NCBI RefSeq assembly: GCF_014163735.1 | Contig: NZ_JACJDV010000024.1 | Span: forward strand, 1-51,829 | Origin: Shewanella sp. SR44-3 | GTDB lineage: Bacteria; Pseudomonadota; Gammaproteobacteria; Enterobacterales; Shewanellaceae | Direction of reading: 5' to 3' | Length of the DNA: 51,829 nucleotides | In this document: positions 1 to 8,712 of the stretch, piece after piece | Position numbering within the stretch: position 1 is the first letter of the stretch | Layout of the letters: every line of letters starts with the position of its first letter | The notes under the pieces: model-generated | What the model was told of the DNA's origin: nothing | What the model saw: the letters and a program-made list of their open reading frames with translations, nothing else | Database searches by the model: none | Made by a program: the position numbers and the translations under genes

Positions 1-1368
1 CCACCACCACCACCACCACCACCACCGGCGACTATAGGAATGTCAGGCAAGGTCATCGATGGTTACGTTAAAGGTGCAACAGTATGGCTTGATATTAATG
101 GCAACAGTGTTTTTGACACTGACAGTGAACCTTCGGTAATCTCTGGCGATGCGGGTGAGTATGCCTTTGAGTTCACTGAAGAGCAGGCTGAGTGCGTTGC
201 TTATTCGACTCTTTATGTGGATGTGCCGGTTGGTGCTATAGATGAGGACTCTGGCGCGGTGACTGAGCCCTATCAGATGGCCTTGCCGCCTTCGATTACG
301 CCGCTGACAGATGATGAAATTCGTCATGTTTCACCATTAACCTCAGTATTGTGGGAGCAAATTGCCGTTAGCTTAAATACTGGGACTCAGAAAAACTTAA
401 GCTGTGAAAGTTTAAAGGAGAATGTGCAACTTAGAGGCGAACTTCAAACTGAAATACGCTCGGTTATGTCGAGCTTAGTCGCTCATTATAATTTGTCTGA
501 AGCACAGATTTTCGCCGATTTCATAGCAGACGATAATAGCCAAGCTTATGATATCGCTCAGGCTATCGTTATTGGATTAAAAGCAGCTTTTAGCCACAGG
601 GCTGAATTGAAAACGCAATATCCTGATGCACGTGAGATCCGCGTAGTTATCTACCAAGATAATGACAAGGATCATGAGTATCAGTTCGATAAGGCTTGGT
701 ATCGTGACACTGTGGTTTTCACCATTGATGGCTATTTAATTAAGGGAGTGAAACTTAAGCAAGACTTAAATGAAGTTGATATCGTGCTTACAGACCTAGT
801 CGCCCTTGATAAACCTTGGGGTGATCAATCCCTAACCGGCAAGCTTAGAGTCCGCAAAGATGCGTATTACAAGGTAAACGGCACTTATAGCTGCACTGGT
901 TTTGAACAGGTTAATTTCAAGAAAGATGCTATTGAGTATAAGTTGAGTAATTCACCTGACAGTACCTATGCAGACACCCTGGCTGAGTGTGAAACGAGCT
1001 TCGAGACGCCTTTTACCCGTGAGCATCTCATCTATTTCAACGAGGGTGATAAAAGTTATTTTGCAGAGTTTCATTTCCGCGAAGGACAACCTGAATTTAA
1101 GTCATTAGCTGATTGGGTCAACTTGAAAGATAAAGCTGAACAGTTAAATGCAGCTGAGCTTATCGAACACTTGTCTTTACTGCCTAAAGGTTGGGACGAA
1201 GAAGTGTTAATCGACACCACGCTGTGGCGTAAACGTCAATACGATAACACAGTGCGAATTGATAAAGACAGCAAGGGAAAATGGACTAAAGCGACGCGTC
1301 AAGATGATGGCACCACAGTGTATGAGTGCAGCACAGACGGCGTCACATGGGCTAGCTGTAATACTTAA
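1..1368 (+). CDS. Putative surface protein/lipoprotein, 5' end outside window
   Basis: The frame is open from the first base, so the gene very probably begins upstream; the first in-window ATG is at 40. The opening codons are eight CCA and one CCG, a nine-proline run, followed by a segment with VIDGYVKGATVWLD. That pattern is typical of the first beta-sandwich repeat that follows a proline-rich linker in Shewanella cell-surface lipoproteins. The remaining ~400 residues match no family I recognise. They are acidic, contain several cysteines (a C...C pair near the C-terminus), and end in an ordinary stop. A strong terminator follows about 45 bp later, so the gene ends a transcript. The envelope location is inferred from the linker and the repeat-like start; the signal peptide is not visible here. 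Function unknown. Confidence 0.7.
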   Translation, partial: PPPPPPPPPATIGMSGKVIDGYVKGATVWLDINGNSVFDTDSEPSVISGDAGEYAFEFTEEQAECVAYSTLYVDVPVGAIDEDSGAVTEPYQMALPPSITPLTDDEIRHVSPLTSVLWEQIAVSLNTGTQKNLSCESLKENVQLRGELQTEIRSVMSSLVAHYNLSEAQIFADFIADDNSQAYDIAQAIVIGLKAAFSHRAELKTQYPDAREIRVVIYQDNDKDHEYQFDKAWYRDTVVFTIDGYLIKGVKLKQDLNEVDIVLTDLVALDKPWGDQSLTGKLRVRKDAYYKVNGTYSCTGFEQVNFKKDAIEYKLSNSPDSTYADTLAECETSFETPFTREHLIYFNEGDKSYFAEFHFREGQPEFKSLADWVNLKDKAEQLNAAELIEHLSLLPKGWDEEVLIDTTLWRKRQYDNTVRIDKDSKGKWTKATRQDDGTTVYECSTDGVTWASCNT

Positions 1369-1411
1369 TATCAAATGATTCAATAGAAATTGAAAAATAG
1401 CGATTAATCTT

Positions 1412-1445
1412 AAGGCCTTATCATATTATTGATAAGGCCTTTTTA
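1412..1445 (+). terminator. Rho-independent terminator of the first gene
   Basis: Perfect 11-bp inverted repeat AAGGCCTTATC / GATAAGGCCTT (1412-1422 and 1431-1441) with an 8-nt loop, followed by a T tract on the plus strand. It lies between two convergent genes. Confidence 0.85.
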
Positions 1446-1512
1446 TTGCTTACAACTGGCTGAATACCTGAGTTAATTATCAGGATAATAGAGTGGATCC
1501 CCGAGTCATTGC

Positions 1513-2538
1513 TTAGCTAATTTTTGCTTCAGCAAGGCAAGGCGTTAACACTTTGAGAAACAGTAATACATCTTGATGGCTAATGTCTTTATGAGTCACA
1601 AAACGCAGTGTACGTCCTGTACTGACCCTAATATTACGCTTAAGCAGCGCTTGAGCTAGGTATTTTGGCTCGTAGTTTTTATCCAGCGTGGCAAATACCA
1701 TGTTGGTTTGCACTTTAGTTAAATCGACAGTAAATTCGGGCATACCTGTAAGCCCTTGTGCCAAAAATAATGCGTTGGCATGATCCTCACTTAAGCGCTC
1801 AACCTGCTCAGTTAAGGCAAGCTTAGCCGCTGCGGCTAAAATCCCCACTTGGCGCATACCGCCGCCGAGCATTTTTCGCCAGCGTGTAGCTTTGGCAATT
1901 AAACGCTCATCCCCAAGCAGCAAGGAACCTACAGGTGCACTCAATCCTTTTGATAAGCAAATAGAAACTGAATCAAAATACTGGGTTATTTCAGATATTT
2001 TTATACCCTGAGCCACTGCGGCATTGGCCACTCTGGCGCCATCTAAATGAATTTTGAGGCCGTTGTCGAACGCAAGTTTTTGAGCTTGTGCCAAATAGGC
2101 TTGGGGCAGCACCTTGCCGCCTATGGTATTTTCCAAACTAAGTAAACGGGTACGGGCAAAGTGGACGTCATCGGGTTTTATGGCATTGAGAATATCTTCA
2201 AGGGCGATGCTACCATCACTCTGATTGCTTAATGGCTGAGGTTGAATACTACCAAGCACTGCAGCCCCGCCACCTTCAAACTTATAGTTATGAGCTTGCT
2301 GACCACAGATATATTCGTCGCCGCGATCACAATGAGCCATTAAAGCCAAAAGATTCGCTTGGGTGCCCGAACTCACAAACAGGGCGCCGTCAAAACCAAA
2401 CATGTCGGCGGCCATCTCTTGCAAGTCATTAACTGTCGGGTCGTCACCGTAAACATCGTCACCGACTTCTGCGCTAGCCATGGCGGCGCGCATCGCCTGG
2501 GTGGGCAGAGTCACGGTATCGCTTCTAAAATCAATCAT
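1513..2538 (-). CDS. ltaE: Low-specificity L-threonine aldolase
   Basis: PLP-dependent enzyme that cleaves L-threonine or L-allo-threonine to glycine and acetaldehyde in the cytoplasm. The start chosen is the ATG at 2538, giving MIDFRSDTVTLPT, the conserved beginning of the family, preceded by an AGGA ribosome binding site. An upstream in-frame ATG at 2574 would add 12 poorly conserved residues. At 341 aa the length is normal. Visible motifs are VGDDVYGDDPTV near the N-terminus, SSGTQANL in the cofactor-binding region, HLDGAR, and the PLP lysine in LSKGLSAPVGS near residue 197. A terminator separates it from tpx upstream, so it is probably transcribed alone or by read-through. Confidence 0.93.
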   Translation of the reverse strand: MIDFRSDTVTLPTQAMRAAMASAEVGDDVYGDDPTVNDLQEMAADMFGFDGALFVSSGTQANLLALMAHCDRGDEYICGQQAHNYKFEGGGAAVLGSIQPQPLSNQSDGSIALEDILNAIKPDDVHFARTRLLSLENTIGGKVLPQAYLAQAQKLAFDNGLKIHLDGARVANAAVAQGIKISEITQYFDSVSICLSKGLSAPVGSLLLGDERLIAKATRWRKMLGGGMRQVGILAAAAKLALTEQVERLSEDHANALFLAQGLTGMPEFTVDLTKVQTNMVFATLDKNYEPKYLAQALLKRNIRVSTGRTLRFVTHKDISHQDVLLFLKVLTPCLAEAKIS

Positions 2539-2551
2539 AAAAATCCTGTTC

Positions 2552-2587
2552 AAAAAAATGACTGATAAGCACAAGGCTTATCAGTCA
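2552..2587 (-). terminator. Terminator between tpx and ltaE
   Basis: Perfect 12-bp stem TGACTGATAAGC / GCTTATCAGTCA (2559-2570 and 2576-2587) with a 5-nt loop. On the minus strand it is followed by seven T residues. It lies downstream of tpx and only 14 bp before the ltaE start. Confidence 0.85.
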
Positions 2588-2637
2588 TAAAATACTATTC
2601 GCGTTGAAAATACCACAACACCGCGGTGCTTAACTCA

Positions 2638-3222
2638 CTATCGCGTCGAAACTTGCTTAAGTACCGCTAAAGCTTTGTTGTAATCAGGGTGCTGACTCAC
2701 ATCAGCAACCAACTGCTGATACCGTAAAATGCCTTTGCTATCTATGATAAAGATGGCTCTAGCAAGCAAGCCCCTATCCTTAATGATAAGTCCATACTGC
2801 TCACCAAAGTTACGCCACACTGAATCTGACAATACCTTTAATTTATCAACATTTTCCAGCTGACAAAAACGCTTTTGTGCAAACGGCAAGTCCATGCTTA
2901 ATGTTAGCATAACTACCTCATCAGAGAACTGACTGACTTCAGTATTAAAACGCTTGGTTTGCAGAGCACATACACCGGTATCTAAGCTAGGCACGGCGCT
3001 GATGAGCACAGTTTTACCGGCAAAGTCAGCTAAACTCACTGCGGCAAAATGAGCATCGACCACCTTAAACTCAGGCGCAGGCTGATTAAGGCTTGGCATA
3101 GTGCCAAGTAATGGCGCAGCCTTACCGCCTAAGATCACGCTTTGCTCAGTAGCATTGACTGTGCTACTAAGCATGATGCTTAGCACCAGCGCTAATTTAA
3201 AAAACTGAGTGATTTTAGCCAC
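2638..3222 (-). CDS. tpx: Exported thiol peroxidase (Tpx-type peroxiredoxin)
   Basis: Atypical 2-Cys peroxiredoxin that reduces hydroperoxides with thioredoxin-like partners. The peroxidatic cysteine is in VPSLDTGVC (usually VPSLDTPVC in the family) and the resolving cysteine is in AQKRFC about 34 residues later. Unlike E. coli Tpx, this protein has an N-terminal hydrophobic signal (FFKLALVLSIMLSSTVNA), so a periplasmic location is inferred. I prefer the GTG start at 3222, which has AAGGGG seven bases upstream and places the signal peptide at the N-terminus. An ATG at 3252 overlaps the mscS stop as ATGA and would add ten residues before the signal. The overlap or close spacing suggests co-transcription with mscS. 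Confidence 0.88.
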   Translation of the reverse strand: MAKITQFFKLALVLSIMLSSTVNATEQSVILGGKAAPLLGTMPSLNQPAPEFKVVDAHFAAVSLADFAGKTVLISAVPSLDTGVCALQTKRFNTEVSQFSDEVVMLTLSMDLPFAQKRFCQLENVDKLKVLSDSVWRNFGEQYGLIIKDRGLLARAIFIIDSKGILRYQQLVADVSQHPDYNKALAVLKQVSTR

Positions 3223-3248
3223 ATATTGCCCCTTACTTTGATTTAATA

Positions 3249-4076
3249 TCATACTTTCACCGGCAGATCTTTAACGTGTACATCCATTTGCGGAAATGGA
3301 ATTTCAATCTTAGCCTCATCTAAGGCCAGTTTAACCTGCTCTAATAATTCAAAACGCACCGGCCAGTAATCGCCAGTCATAACCCAAGGGCGAACCACAA
3401 AGTTAATTGAACAATTGGCAAGCTCAGACAATGCTATGGTGTAGCCAGGCTCGGCAAGTACCTTGTCGTGAGCCGCTAATACCTTATCAATCACTTGCTT
3501 AGTTAATGCGATATCTGCGCTGTAAGATACGCCTATCACTAAATCAATGCGGCGCTTTTCCATGGCGGAATAGTTGACAATAGTGCCATTCATCATGGCG
3601 GAGTTTGGTGCAATGATGAGCTTGTTATCGCCCGTTTTAAGTTTGGTTGAAAAAATCGTTATTTCATCGACCACACCAGCGATACCCGCAGCTTCAACAT
3701 AATCACCCACCCTGCACGGACGAAATATCACCATTAACACCCCAGAGGCAAAGTTTGATAACGACCCCTGAAGCGCTAAACCAACCGCTAAACCTGCAGC
3801 ACCGATAACCGCAACCAATGATGCGGTTTGCACTCCGATTTGGCCTAAGGTCGCAACCACAGCGAACACAAACACTAAGGCCCATGCGAGGTTAGCCACA
3901 AAAGAGACAACGGTCTGATCAACCTTACGTTTAGTTAATACCTTGCTGGTGACATTTTTCGCAACACCTGCAAGATATTTACCTATGATGAAAATGACTA
4001 TCGCCAGCAAGGCCTTTAGACCATACGTGACGATAAGCTCAGGTGCCTGTTCTATTAAGCCTTGTAAATTATCCAT
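3249..4076 (-). CDS. mscS: Small-conductance mechanosensitive channel, MscS family
   Basis: A 275-aa inner-membrane channel that opens under hypo-osmotic tension. The architecture matches short MscS: three hydrophobic segments in the first ~130 residues, a glycine/alanine-rich pore helix (GAAGLAVGLALQGSLSNFASG), then the beta domain (PCRVGDYVEAAGIAGVVDEI) and the alpha/beta C-terminal domain. Length is close to E. coli MscS (286 aa). The stop overlaps a possible ATG of tpx, so the two are likely co-transcribed. The OmpA-like gene upstream on the same strand is separated by 19 bp, which suggests a three-gene envelope unit. Confidence 0.93.
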   Translation of the reverse strand: MDNLQGLIEQAPELIVTYGLKALLAIVIFIIGKYLAGVAKNVTSKVLTKRKVDQTVVSFVANLAWALVFVFAVVATLGQIGVQTASLVAVIGAAGLAVGLALQGSLSNFASGVLMVIFRPCRVGDYVEAAGIAGVVDEITIFSTKLKTGDNKLIIAPNSAMMNGTIVNYSAMEKRRIDLVIGVSYSADIALTKQVIDKVLAAHDKVLAEPGYTIALSELANCSINFVVRPWVMTGDYWPVRFELLEQVKLALDEAKIEIPFPQMDVHVKDLPVKV

Positions 4077-4095
4077 TTAACACTCCACTAAAGGT

Positions 4096-4722
4096 TTAGT
4101 TATTTGCAGTTATTGTAATCTCAACTCGTCGATTGGCCTGACGACCATTAGCTGTTGTATTGTCATCGGCAGGCACTGACGAAGCCATGCCGTAATAATC
4201 AATGTCGCTTGCCATTAAGCCATATTCGCTCACAAGTATTTGAGCCACATTCTTAGCACGTTTTAATGATAATTCTTGATTAAAAGCTTCGCTGCCAATG
4301 ATATCTGTGTGTCCAACCAAGGTTAATTGCCCATGATGTTGCTGAGCCATAATGGCAACTTTTTGCAGCAAAGGTTTTTGCGTCTGTAGCACTTGGGATT
4401 TGGCAAATTCAAAATACACAGGGGTAATATCTATGCTATCGCATTCATTCAAATTAAATTCAGAGGTCTCATCGAGAAAACAAGCTGTCGTAATTGCTTC
4501 CGTCTGCGGAATATCAACGGATTCAATTTTAGGTGTTTCAATTTGCTGAGCCAAAAACGCTTCTTGATGGCAGCCATTGGCTTGTACTATGACGTCTTTA
4601 GGACTGTTGGCACAGGCGTCTTTCTTATCAGGTACGCCATCTTTGTCAGTATCAATCCAAGCAAATGCTGTGGCACTTACACATATCAGCCAGAGGCCTA
4701 AAACTAAACGCGACATATTCAT
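4096..4722 (-). CDS. OmpA-family protein with thrombospondin-type-3-like calcium repeat
   Basis: The 208-aa protein begins with a signal peptide ending near AFAW. It continues with an Asp-rich calcium-binding motif (DTDKDGVPDKKDAC), a linker, and a C-terminal OmpA peptidoglycan-binding domain. That domain shows PVYFEFAKSQ, the LTLVGHTDIIGSEAFNQ loop and ELSLKRAKNVAQ. It lacks the OmpA beta-barrel, so it is a short peptidoglycan-associated protein of the periplasm or outer membrane. The start at 4722 is followed two codons later by a second possible ATG. It lies 19 bp upstream of mscS in the same direction and is probably the first gene of that unit. Confidence 0.88.
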   Translation of the reverse strand: MNMSRLVLGLWLICVSATAFAWIDTDKDGVPDKKDACANSPKDVIVQANGCHQEAFLAQQIETPKIESVDIPQTEAITTACFLDETSEFNLNECDSIDITPVYFEFAKSQVLQTQKPLLQKVAIMAQQHHGQLTLVGHTDIIGSEAFNQELSLKRAKNVAQILVSEYGLMASDIDYYGMASSVPADDNTTANGRQANRRVEITITANN

Positions 4723-5152
4723 TTCCCTTTCATTTCCCTAACTATGGTTGTGAACTGGTAACGCTAACAGGAGCTGGGCCATTACAGACATACATGCTTG
4801 CATCTAATAATTAGTGTAAAGATACAAGCCCTTGTTCCTGAATGCGAACAAAAAATCACTCATCAGCACTAATCGTCTAGCATTTATGCGCTCTTTTGGC
4901 GCTAACATTGACTTCCAGTGGCTTTAAAGGGTATATAAGGTGAGAATTTTGCTGTTTGAGTTTACTCGAACATCAGCATAAATCGAGTTTATATTATAAA
5001 AAAAACACTCAGCGCAATTTAGCCAAAGTTTGCATCGTGTCATGATGAGTTTTAATACCTCTTTTACCGATGCAAACCCGCTAGCTTGCCACAACTTTTC
5101 TGTAGTGCGTTTGCGCCGCAGCCAATTCAAAAAAATTAAGGTGGAAGACTTA
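4723..5152. other. Divergent intergenic region between the ompA-like gene and the POT transporter
   Basis: A 430-bp stretch with no convincing gene. It must carry promoters for both flanking genes. An AT-rich block near 4985-5005 (TTTATATTATAAAA) could supply a -10 element. The open frame before 5153 is not conserved-looking and lacks a ribosome binding site, so I treat it as leader. Confidence 0.5.
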
Positions 5153-6622
5153 ATGAACGACGCTAAATCACAAGGAAACCTGCTAGGGCATCCTAAGGGA
5201 TTATTCCTGTTGTTTACAACAGAACTTTGGGAGCGTTTTAGCTACTATGCTATGCGCGCTATCTTGGTATTGTATCTAGTCGATAAGGTACAGACTGAGG
5301 GTGGTCACGGTCTAGGATGGTCACAGGCCGATGCTTTATCGCTATACGGTACTTTCACAGCCTTAGTTTATTTGACCCCGCTTATTGGTGGTTGGCTTGC
5401 TGATGCATTCTTAGGCCAACGTAAAGCGATTTATATTGGCGGCGCCTTAATGGCCATTGGCCAATTTACCTTAGCCTTACCTCATTCCTGGGTACCAGGC
5501 TCTGAAATTTTATTTTTTTACCTAGGTCTAGGTACATTAATTTTAGGCAACGGTTTATTTAAACCCAACATTTCTACCATGGTTGGTGATTTGTACCAAG
5601 AAGGCGATCATCGCCGTGATGGTGCTTTCACCATTTTCTACATGGGGATCAACGTGGGTGCAGCCCTTTCTGGTATCGTGGTTGGCTCAGTCGTTGCTGC
5701 TTATGATGGCAACTGGCAGATGGGCTTCCTGTGTGCTGGTATCGGTATGGTGCTATCGTTAATCATCCAATACATGTACGCCCAAAAATTACTCGGTGAT
5801 ATTGGTACTGTTCCAGCGGCTAAATTAGAGCGTGAGAAAAATGAAGCCAAAGGTGAAGTACGTAAAGAGCCATTAACCAAAGTAGAGCGTGACCGCATTA
5901 AGGTCATCATGGTTATGGGCTTATTTACTATCATCTTCTGGGCGGGCTTTGAGCAAGCCGGTGGTTTGATGAACCTATTCACCAACAACTTTACCGACCG
6001 TATGATAGGCAGTTGGGAAGTTCCAACGACTTGGTTCCAATCTTTAAATGCGGTCTTTATCGTGGTCTTTGCACCTGTTATCGCCTCTATTTGGATACGT
6101 TTGGGTAAGAATGAGCCAAACTCACCGGTTAAGTTTGCTTTAGGCCTAGTCTTCCTTGCTGTTGGTTTCCTATTTATGATGGGCGCAGTAATGGAAATGG
6201 GCGGTGACGCCAGCGTTAAATCAAGCATGTGGTGGTTAGTTGGAGCTTACTTCTTCCATACCATGGGCGAGCTATGTTTATCTCCTATTGGTCTGTCTAT
6301 GGTGACTAAACTGGCTCCACTGCGCATAGCTTCATTAATGATGGGTGCTTGGTTCCTATTTATCGCTATCGCCAATAAAGTCGGCGGCCTAGTTGGCTCA
6401 CTGATTGGTCACGGCGGCGCGGTTGAAGAGCAGTTAGAAAATGCCATGTCAATCTTCGCAGGCATTGCCATTACTGCAGTGGTTTCAAGTGTTATTTTAT
6501 ACTTCATGGCTGATAAGCTAGTGGATTGGATGCACGGTGCTGAAAGCAAAAATCACACTGAGGAACAAGCCTTAGAAGAAGAGATTGCTGTTACGGCCGA
6601 ACATGAGGCCATTAAACGTTAA
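5153..6622 (+). CDS. Proton-dependent oligopeptide transporter (POT/PTR family)
   Basis: A 489-aa inner-membrane symporter importing di- and tripeptides with protons. The start at 5153 (MNDAKSQGNLLGHPKG) has AAGGTGG upstream and matches the family N-terminus; the open frame extends 41 codons further upstream without support. The proton-coupling motif is present as ELWERFSYY in the first helix. The PTR2 signature is near residues 120-150 (GNGLFKPNISTMVGDLY). Fourteen or so hydrophobic helices follow, with a charged cytoplasmic loop around residues 225-245. It stands alone between divergent and convergent genes and is closed by a strong terminator. Which dtp paralogue it matches cannot be decided here. 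Confidence 0.92.
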   Translation: MNDAKSQGNLLGHPKGLFLLFTTELWERFSYYAMRAILVLYLVDKVQTEGGHGLGWSQADALSLYGTFTALVYLTPLIGGWLADAFLGQRKAIYIGGALMAIGQFTLALPHSWVPGSEILFFYLGLGTLILGNGLFKPNISTMVGDLYQEGDHRRDGAFTIFYMGINVGAALSGIVVGSVVAAYDGNWQMGFLCAGIGMVLSLIIQYMYAQKLLGDIGTVPAAKLEREKNEAKGEVRKEPLTKVERDRIKVIMVMGLFTIIFWAGFEQAGGLMNLFTNNFTDRMIGSWEVPTTWFQSLNAVFIVVFAPVIASIWIRLGKNEPNSPVKFALGLVFLAVGFLFMMGAVMEMGGDASVKSSMWWLVGAYFFHTMGELCLSPIGLSMVTKLAPLRIASLMMGAWFLFIAIANKVGGLVGSLIGHGGAVEEQLENAMSIFAGIAITAVVSSVILYFMADKLVDWMHGAESKNHTEEQALEEEIAVTAEHEAIKR

Positions 6623-6656
6623 TCTTTTAGCCTCTTGCTAAAGCCCCCGTTTATAG

Positions 6657-6690
6657 AAAAATGCCGTTCACTTAAGTGAACGGCATTTTT
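6657..6690 (+). terminator. Strong terminator after the POT gene
   Basis: A perfect 34-bp palindrome with 17-bp arms (AAAAATGCCGTTCACTT and its complement), T-rich on both strands, so it can work in both directions. Confidence 0.88.
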
Positions 6691-6799
6691 CATTTTTGCA
6701 TCACGTCATTCTTAGTTTATGGCGTCTGAGGGGGTTACTTCGCGGTTGTCTAAGACGATTAATTGAAATGCGGATAAAAGCTCCTATAGTAATTTCCAT

Positions 6800-6831
6800 A
6801 AAAAATCCGATAATTGTTATCGGATTTTTTG
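6800..6831 (-). terminator. Terminator downstream of glnS
   Basis: Inverted repeat AAAAAATCCGATAA / TTATCGGATTTTTT with a 3-nt loop. It is symmetric and T-rich on both strands, and lies about 57 bp beyond the glnS stop. Confidence 0.8.
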
Positions 6832-6887
6832 AAGATTTAGAAGATCGCAATATCAATCAGTTAAGTTTTTCACTTAACGCTTCTACA

Positions 6888-8558
6888 TTAGGCGAAAGAA
6901 TCCCTTAAGGCTACCGTTAAATTAAACACTAAATGTTCAGGTGTTGAATCTTTACTGTCAGCACAGAAATAACCTTCACGTTCGAACTGGTAGGCTTGCT
7001 CCGATTTAGCCTGCTTAAGATTGGCTTCTGCATAACCATTAAGCACCACTAACGAATCAGGGTTTAACACTTCATCTACGGTTTCAAATGCAGCTGGGTT
7101 TGCTTCAGTAAATAATCTGTCATACAAACGAAACTCAGCGGCTAATGCAGTGCTAGATTCAACCCAATGGATAACCCCTTTAACTTTACGGCCATCGGCT
7201 GGGTTTTTACCTAAAGTATCGGCATCATAGCTACAGTAAACTGTAGTGATGTTACCTTCAGCATCTTTATCGCAGCGCTCGGCTTTAATGACATAAGCAT
7301 TACGAAGACGTACTTCTTTACCCATGACTAAACGCTTAAACTGCTTATTGGCTTCTTCTTTAAAATCTTCAGCATCAATAAAGAGTTCACGACCAAAAGC
7401 CAATTGGCGAGTCCCCATTGCTTCTTTATTAGGATGTACCGCTGCATTGATGATCTCAGGTATGGCATTGGGATAGTTCTCAATGATGACCTTAATCGGC
7501 CTGAGCACCGCCATAGCGCGAGGCGCATATTCATTTAATTCTTCACGAATACAAGCATCTAACATGCCAACTTCAACCATGTTATCTTGCTTAGTCACAC
7601 CTATTCGTAGGCAAAACTCGCGAATAGAGGCAGCGGTATAACCTCGGCGGCGCAGACCTGCGATGGTTGGCATCCGTGGGTCGTCCCAACCTGTCACTAA
7701 CTTACGTGTCACTAAGTCGTTAAGCTTGCGCTTAGACATCAAAGTATATTCAAGGTTTAAACGTGAAAACTCATACTGGCGAGTTCGGTTAGGTGCTTGG
7801 AAATCACTTAGATTATCCAATACCCAATCGTACAGTCTGCGGTTATCTTGAAACTCTAAAGTACAAATAGAATGGGTGATATTTTCAATGGCATCGGAAA
7901 TACAGTGAGTAAAGTCGTACATAGGGTAAATGCACCACTTATCACCAGTCTGATGATGGTGAGCGAAACGAATACGATAAATAACCGGATCACGCATACA
8001 CATGAAAGGTGAAGCCATGTCGATTTTGGCGCGCAGTGCACACTCACCTTCTTTAAACTCACCCAAACGCATTTTTTCAAATAAGGCTAAATTTTCCGCA
8101 GCGGATGTGTCACGGTATGGACTATTCTTACCAGGCTCTTTAAGAGTGCCACGGTATTCACGGGTCTGCTCACCGTTTAAGAAGCACACATAAGCTAGGC
8201 CTTTTTCAATTAATTCGACTGCATAGGCATGCAATTGATCAAAATAGTTTGATGAATAGCGAACGTCACCGCTCCATTGGAAACCAAGCCAAGACACATC
8301 CTGCTGAATAGAATTAACATAATCTATGTCTTCTTTCTCAGGATTAGTATCATCAAAACGTAAATTACATTGGCCTTGGTAATCTTTGGCAATGCCGAAG
8401 TTCAAACAAATAGACTTGGCATGACCTATGTGTAAATAACCATTAGGCTCTGGCGGGAAACGAGTCTGAACTTGAGTGTGTTTACCACTTTCTAGATCTT
8501 CGTCAATGATATTACGAATGAAGTTACTAGGACGTACTTCGCTGTCCACATGGCTCAT
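6888..8558 (-). CDS. glnS: Glutaminyl-tRNA synthetase
   Basis: Class I aminoacyl-tRNA synthetase charging tRNA-Gln with glutamine in the cytoplasm. It has 556 aa, the usual length. The adenylate-binding HIGH motif is at residues 43-46 in [12 protein letters not shown] and the KMSKS counterpart is MSKRK near residue 270. The bipartite C-terminal anticodon-binding beta-barrel region follows (for example [11 protein letters not shown]). The start at 8558 gives [14 protein letters not shown], followed by the conserved IDEDL segment, and has AGAGGAA upstream. It is transcribed alone, bounded by terminators on both sides. Confidence 0.97.
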   Translation of the reverse strand: MSHVDSEVRPSNFIRNIIDEDLESGKHTQVQTRFPPEPNGYLHIGHAKSICLNFGIAKDYQGQCNLRFDDTNPEKEDIDYVNSIQQDVSWLGFQWSGDVRYSSNYFDQLHAYAVELIEKGLAYVCFLNGEQTREYRGTLKEPGKNSPYRDTSAAENLALFEKMRLGEFKEGECALRAKIDMASPFMCMRDPVIYRIRFAHHHQTGDKWCIYPMYDFTHCISDAIENITHSICTLEFQDNRRLYDWVLDNLSDFQAPNRTRQYEFSRLNLEYTLMSKRKLNDLVTRKLVTGWDDPRMPTIAGLRRRGYTAASIREFCLRIGVTKQDNMVEVGMLDACIREELNEYAPRAMAVLRPIKVIIENYPNAIPEIINAAVHPNKEAMGTRQLAFGRELFIDAEDFKEEANKQFKRLVMGKEVRLRNAYVIKAERCDKDAEGNITTVYCSYDADTLGKNPADGRKVKGVIHWVESSTALAAEFRLYDRLFTEANPAAFETVDEVLNPDSLVVLNGYAEANLKQAKSEQAYQFEREGYFCADSKDSTPEHLVFNLTVALRDSFA

Positions 8559-8663
8559 GGAATTCCTCTTAGCTTAAGATGGCAAAATTTTTAAGAGACA
8601 GATGATCCTACAGATCATCTAGAGTTACAACTGATCAGATTGAAAAGTTACACTAAACACTAA

Positions 8664-8691
8664 AATAAACCCAGCAAATGCTGGGTTTATT
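8664..8691 (-). terminator. Terminator downstream of feoB
   Basis: Inverted repeat AATAAACCCAGCA / TGCTGGGTTTATT with a short AT loop; on the minus strand it ends in a T-rich run. It is 22 bp beyond the feoB stop. Confidence 0.82.
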
Positions 8692-8712
8692 AGGATAGAC
8701 AAGTCGATAAAC

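Noticed and set aside
5030..5152. N-terminal extension of the POT transporter
   Set aside because: The 41 extra codons lack a ribosome binding site and the family normally begins close to residue 1 of the start at 5153.
5701..6228. 175-residue open frame antisense to the peptide transporter
   Set aside because: A shadow frame of a membrane protein gene; the composition mirrors the real codons.
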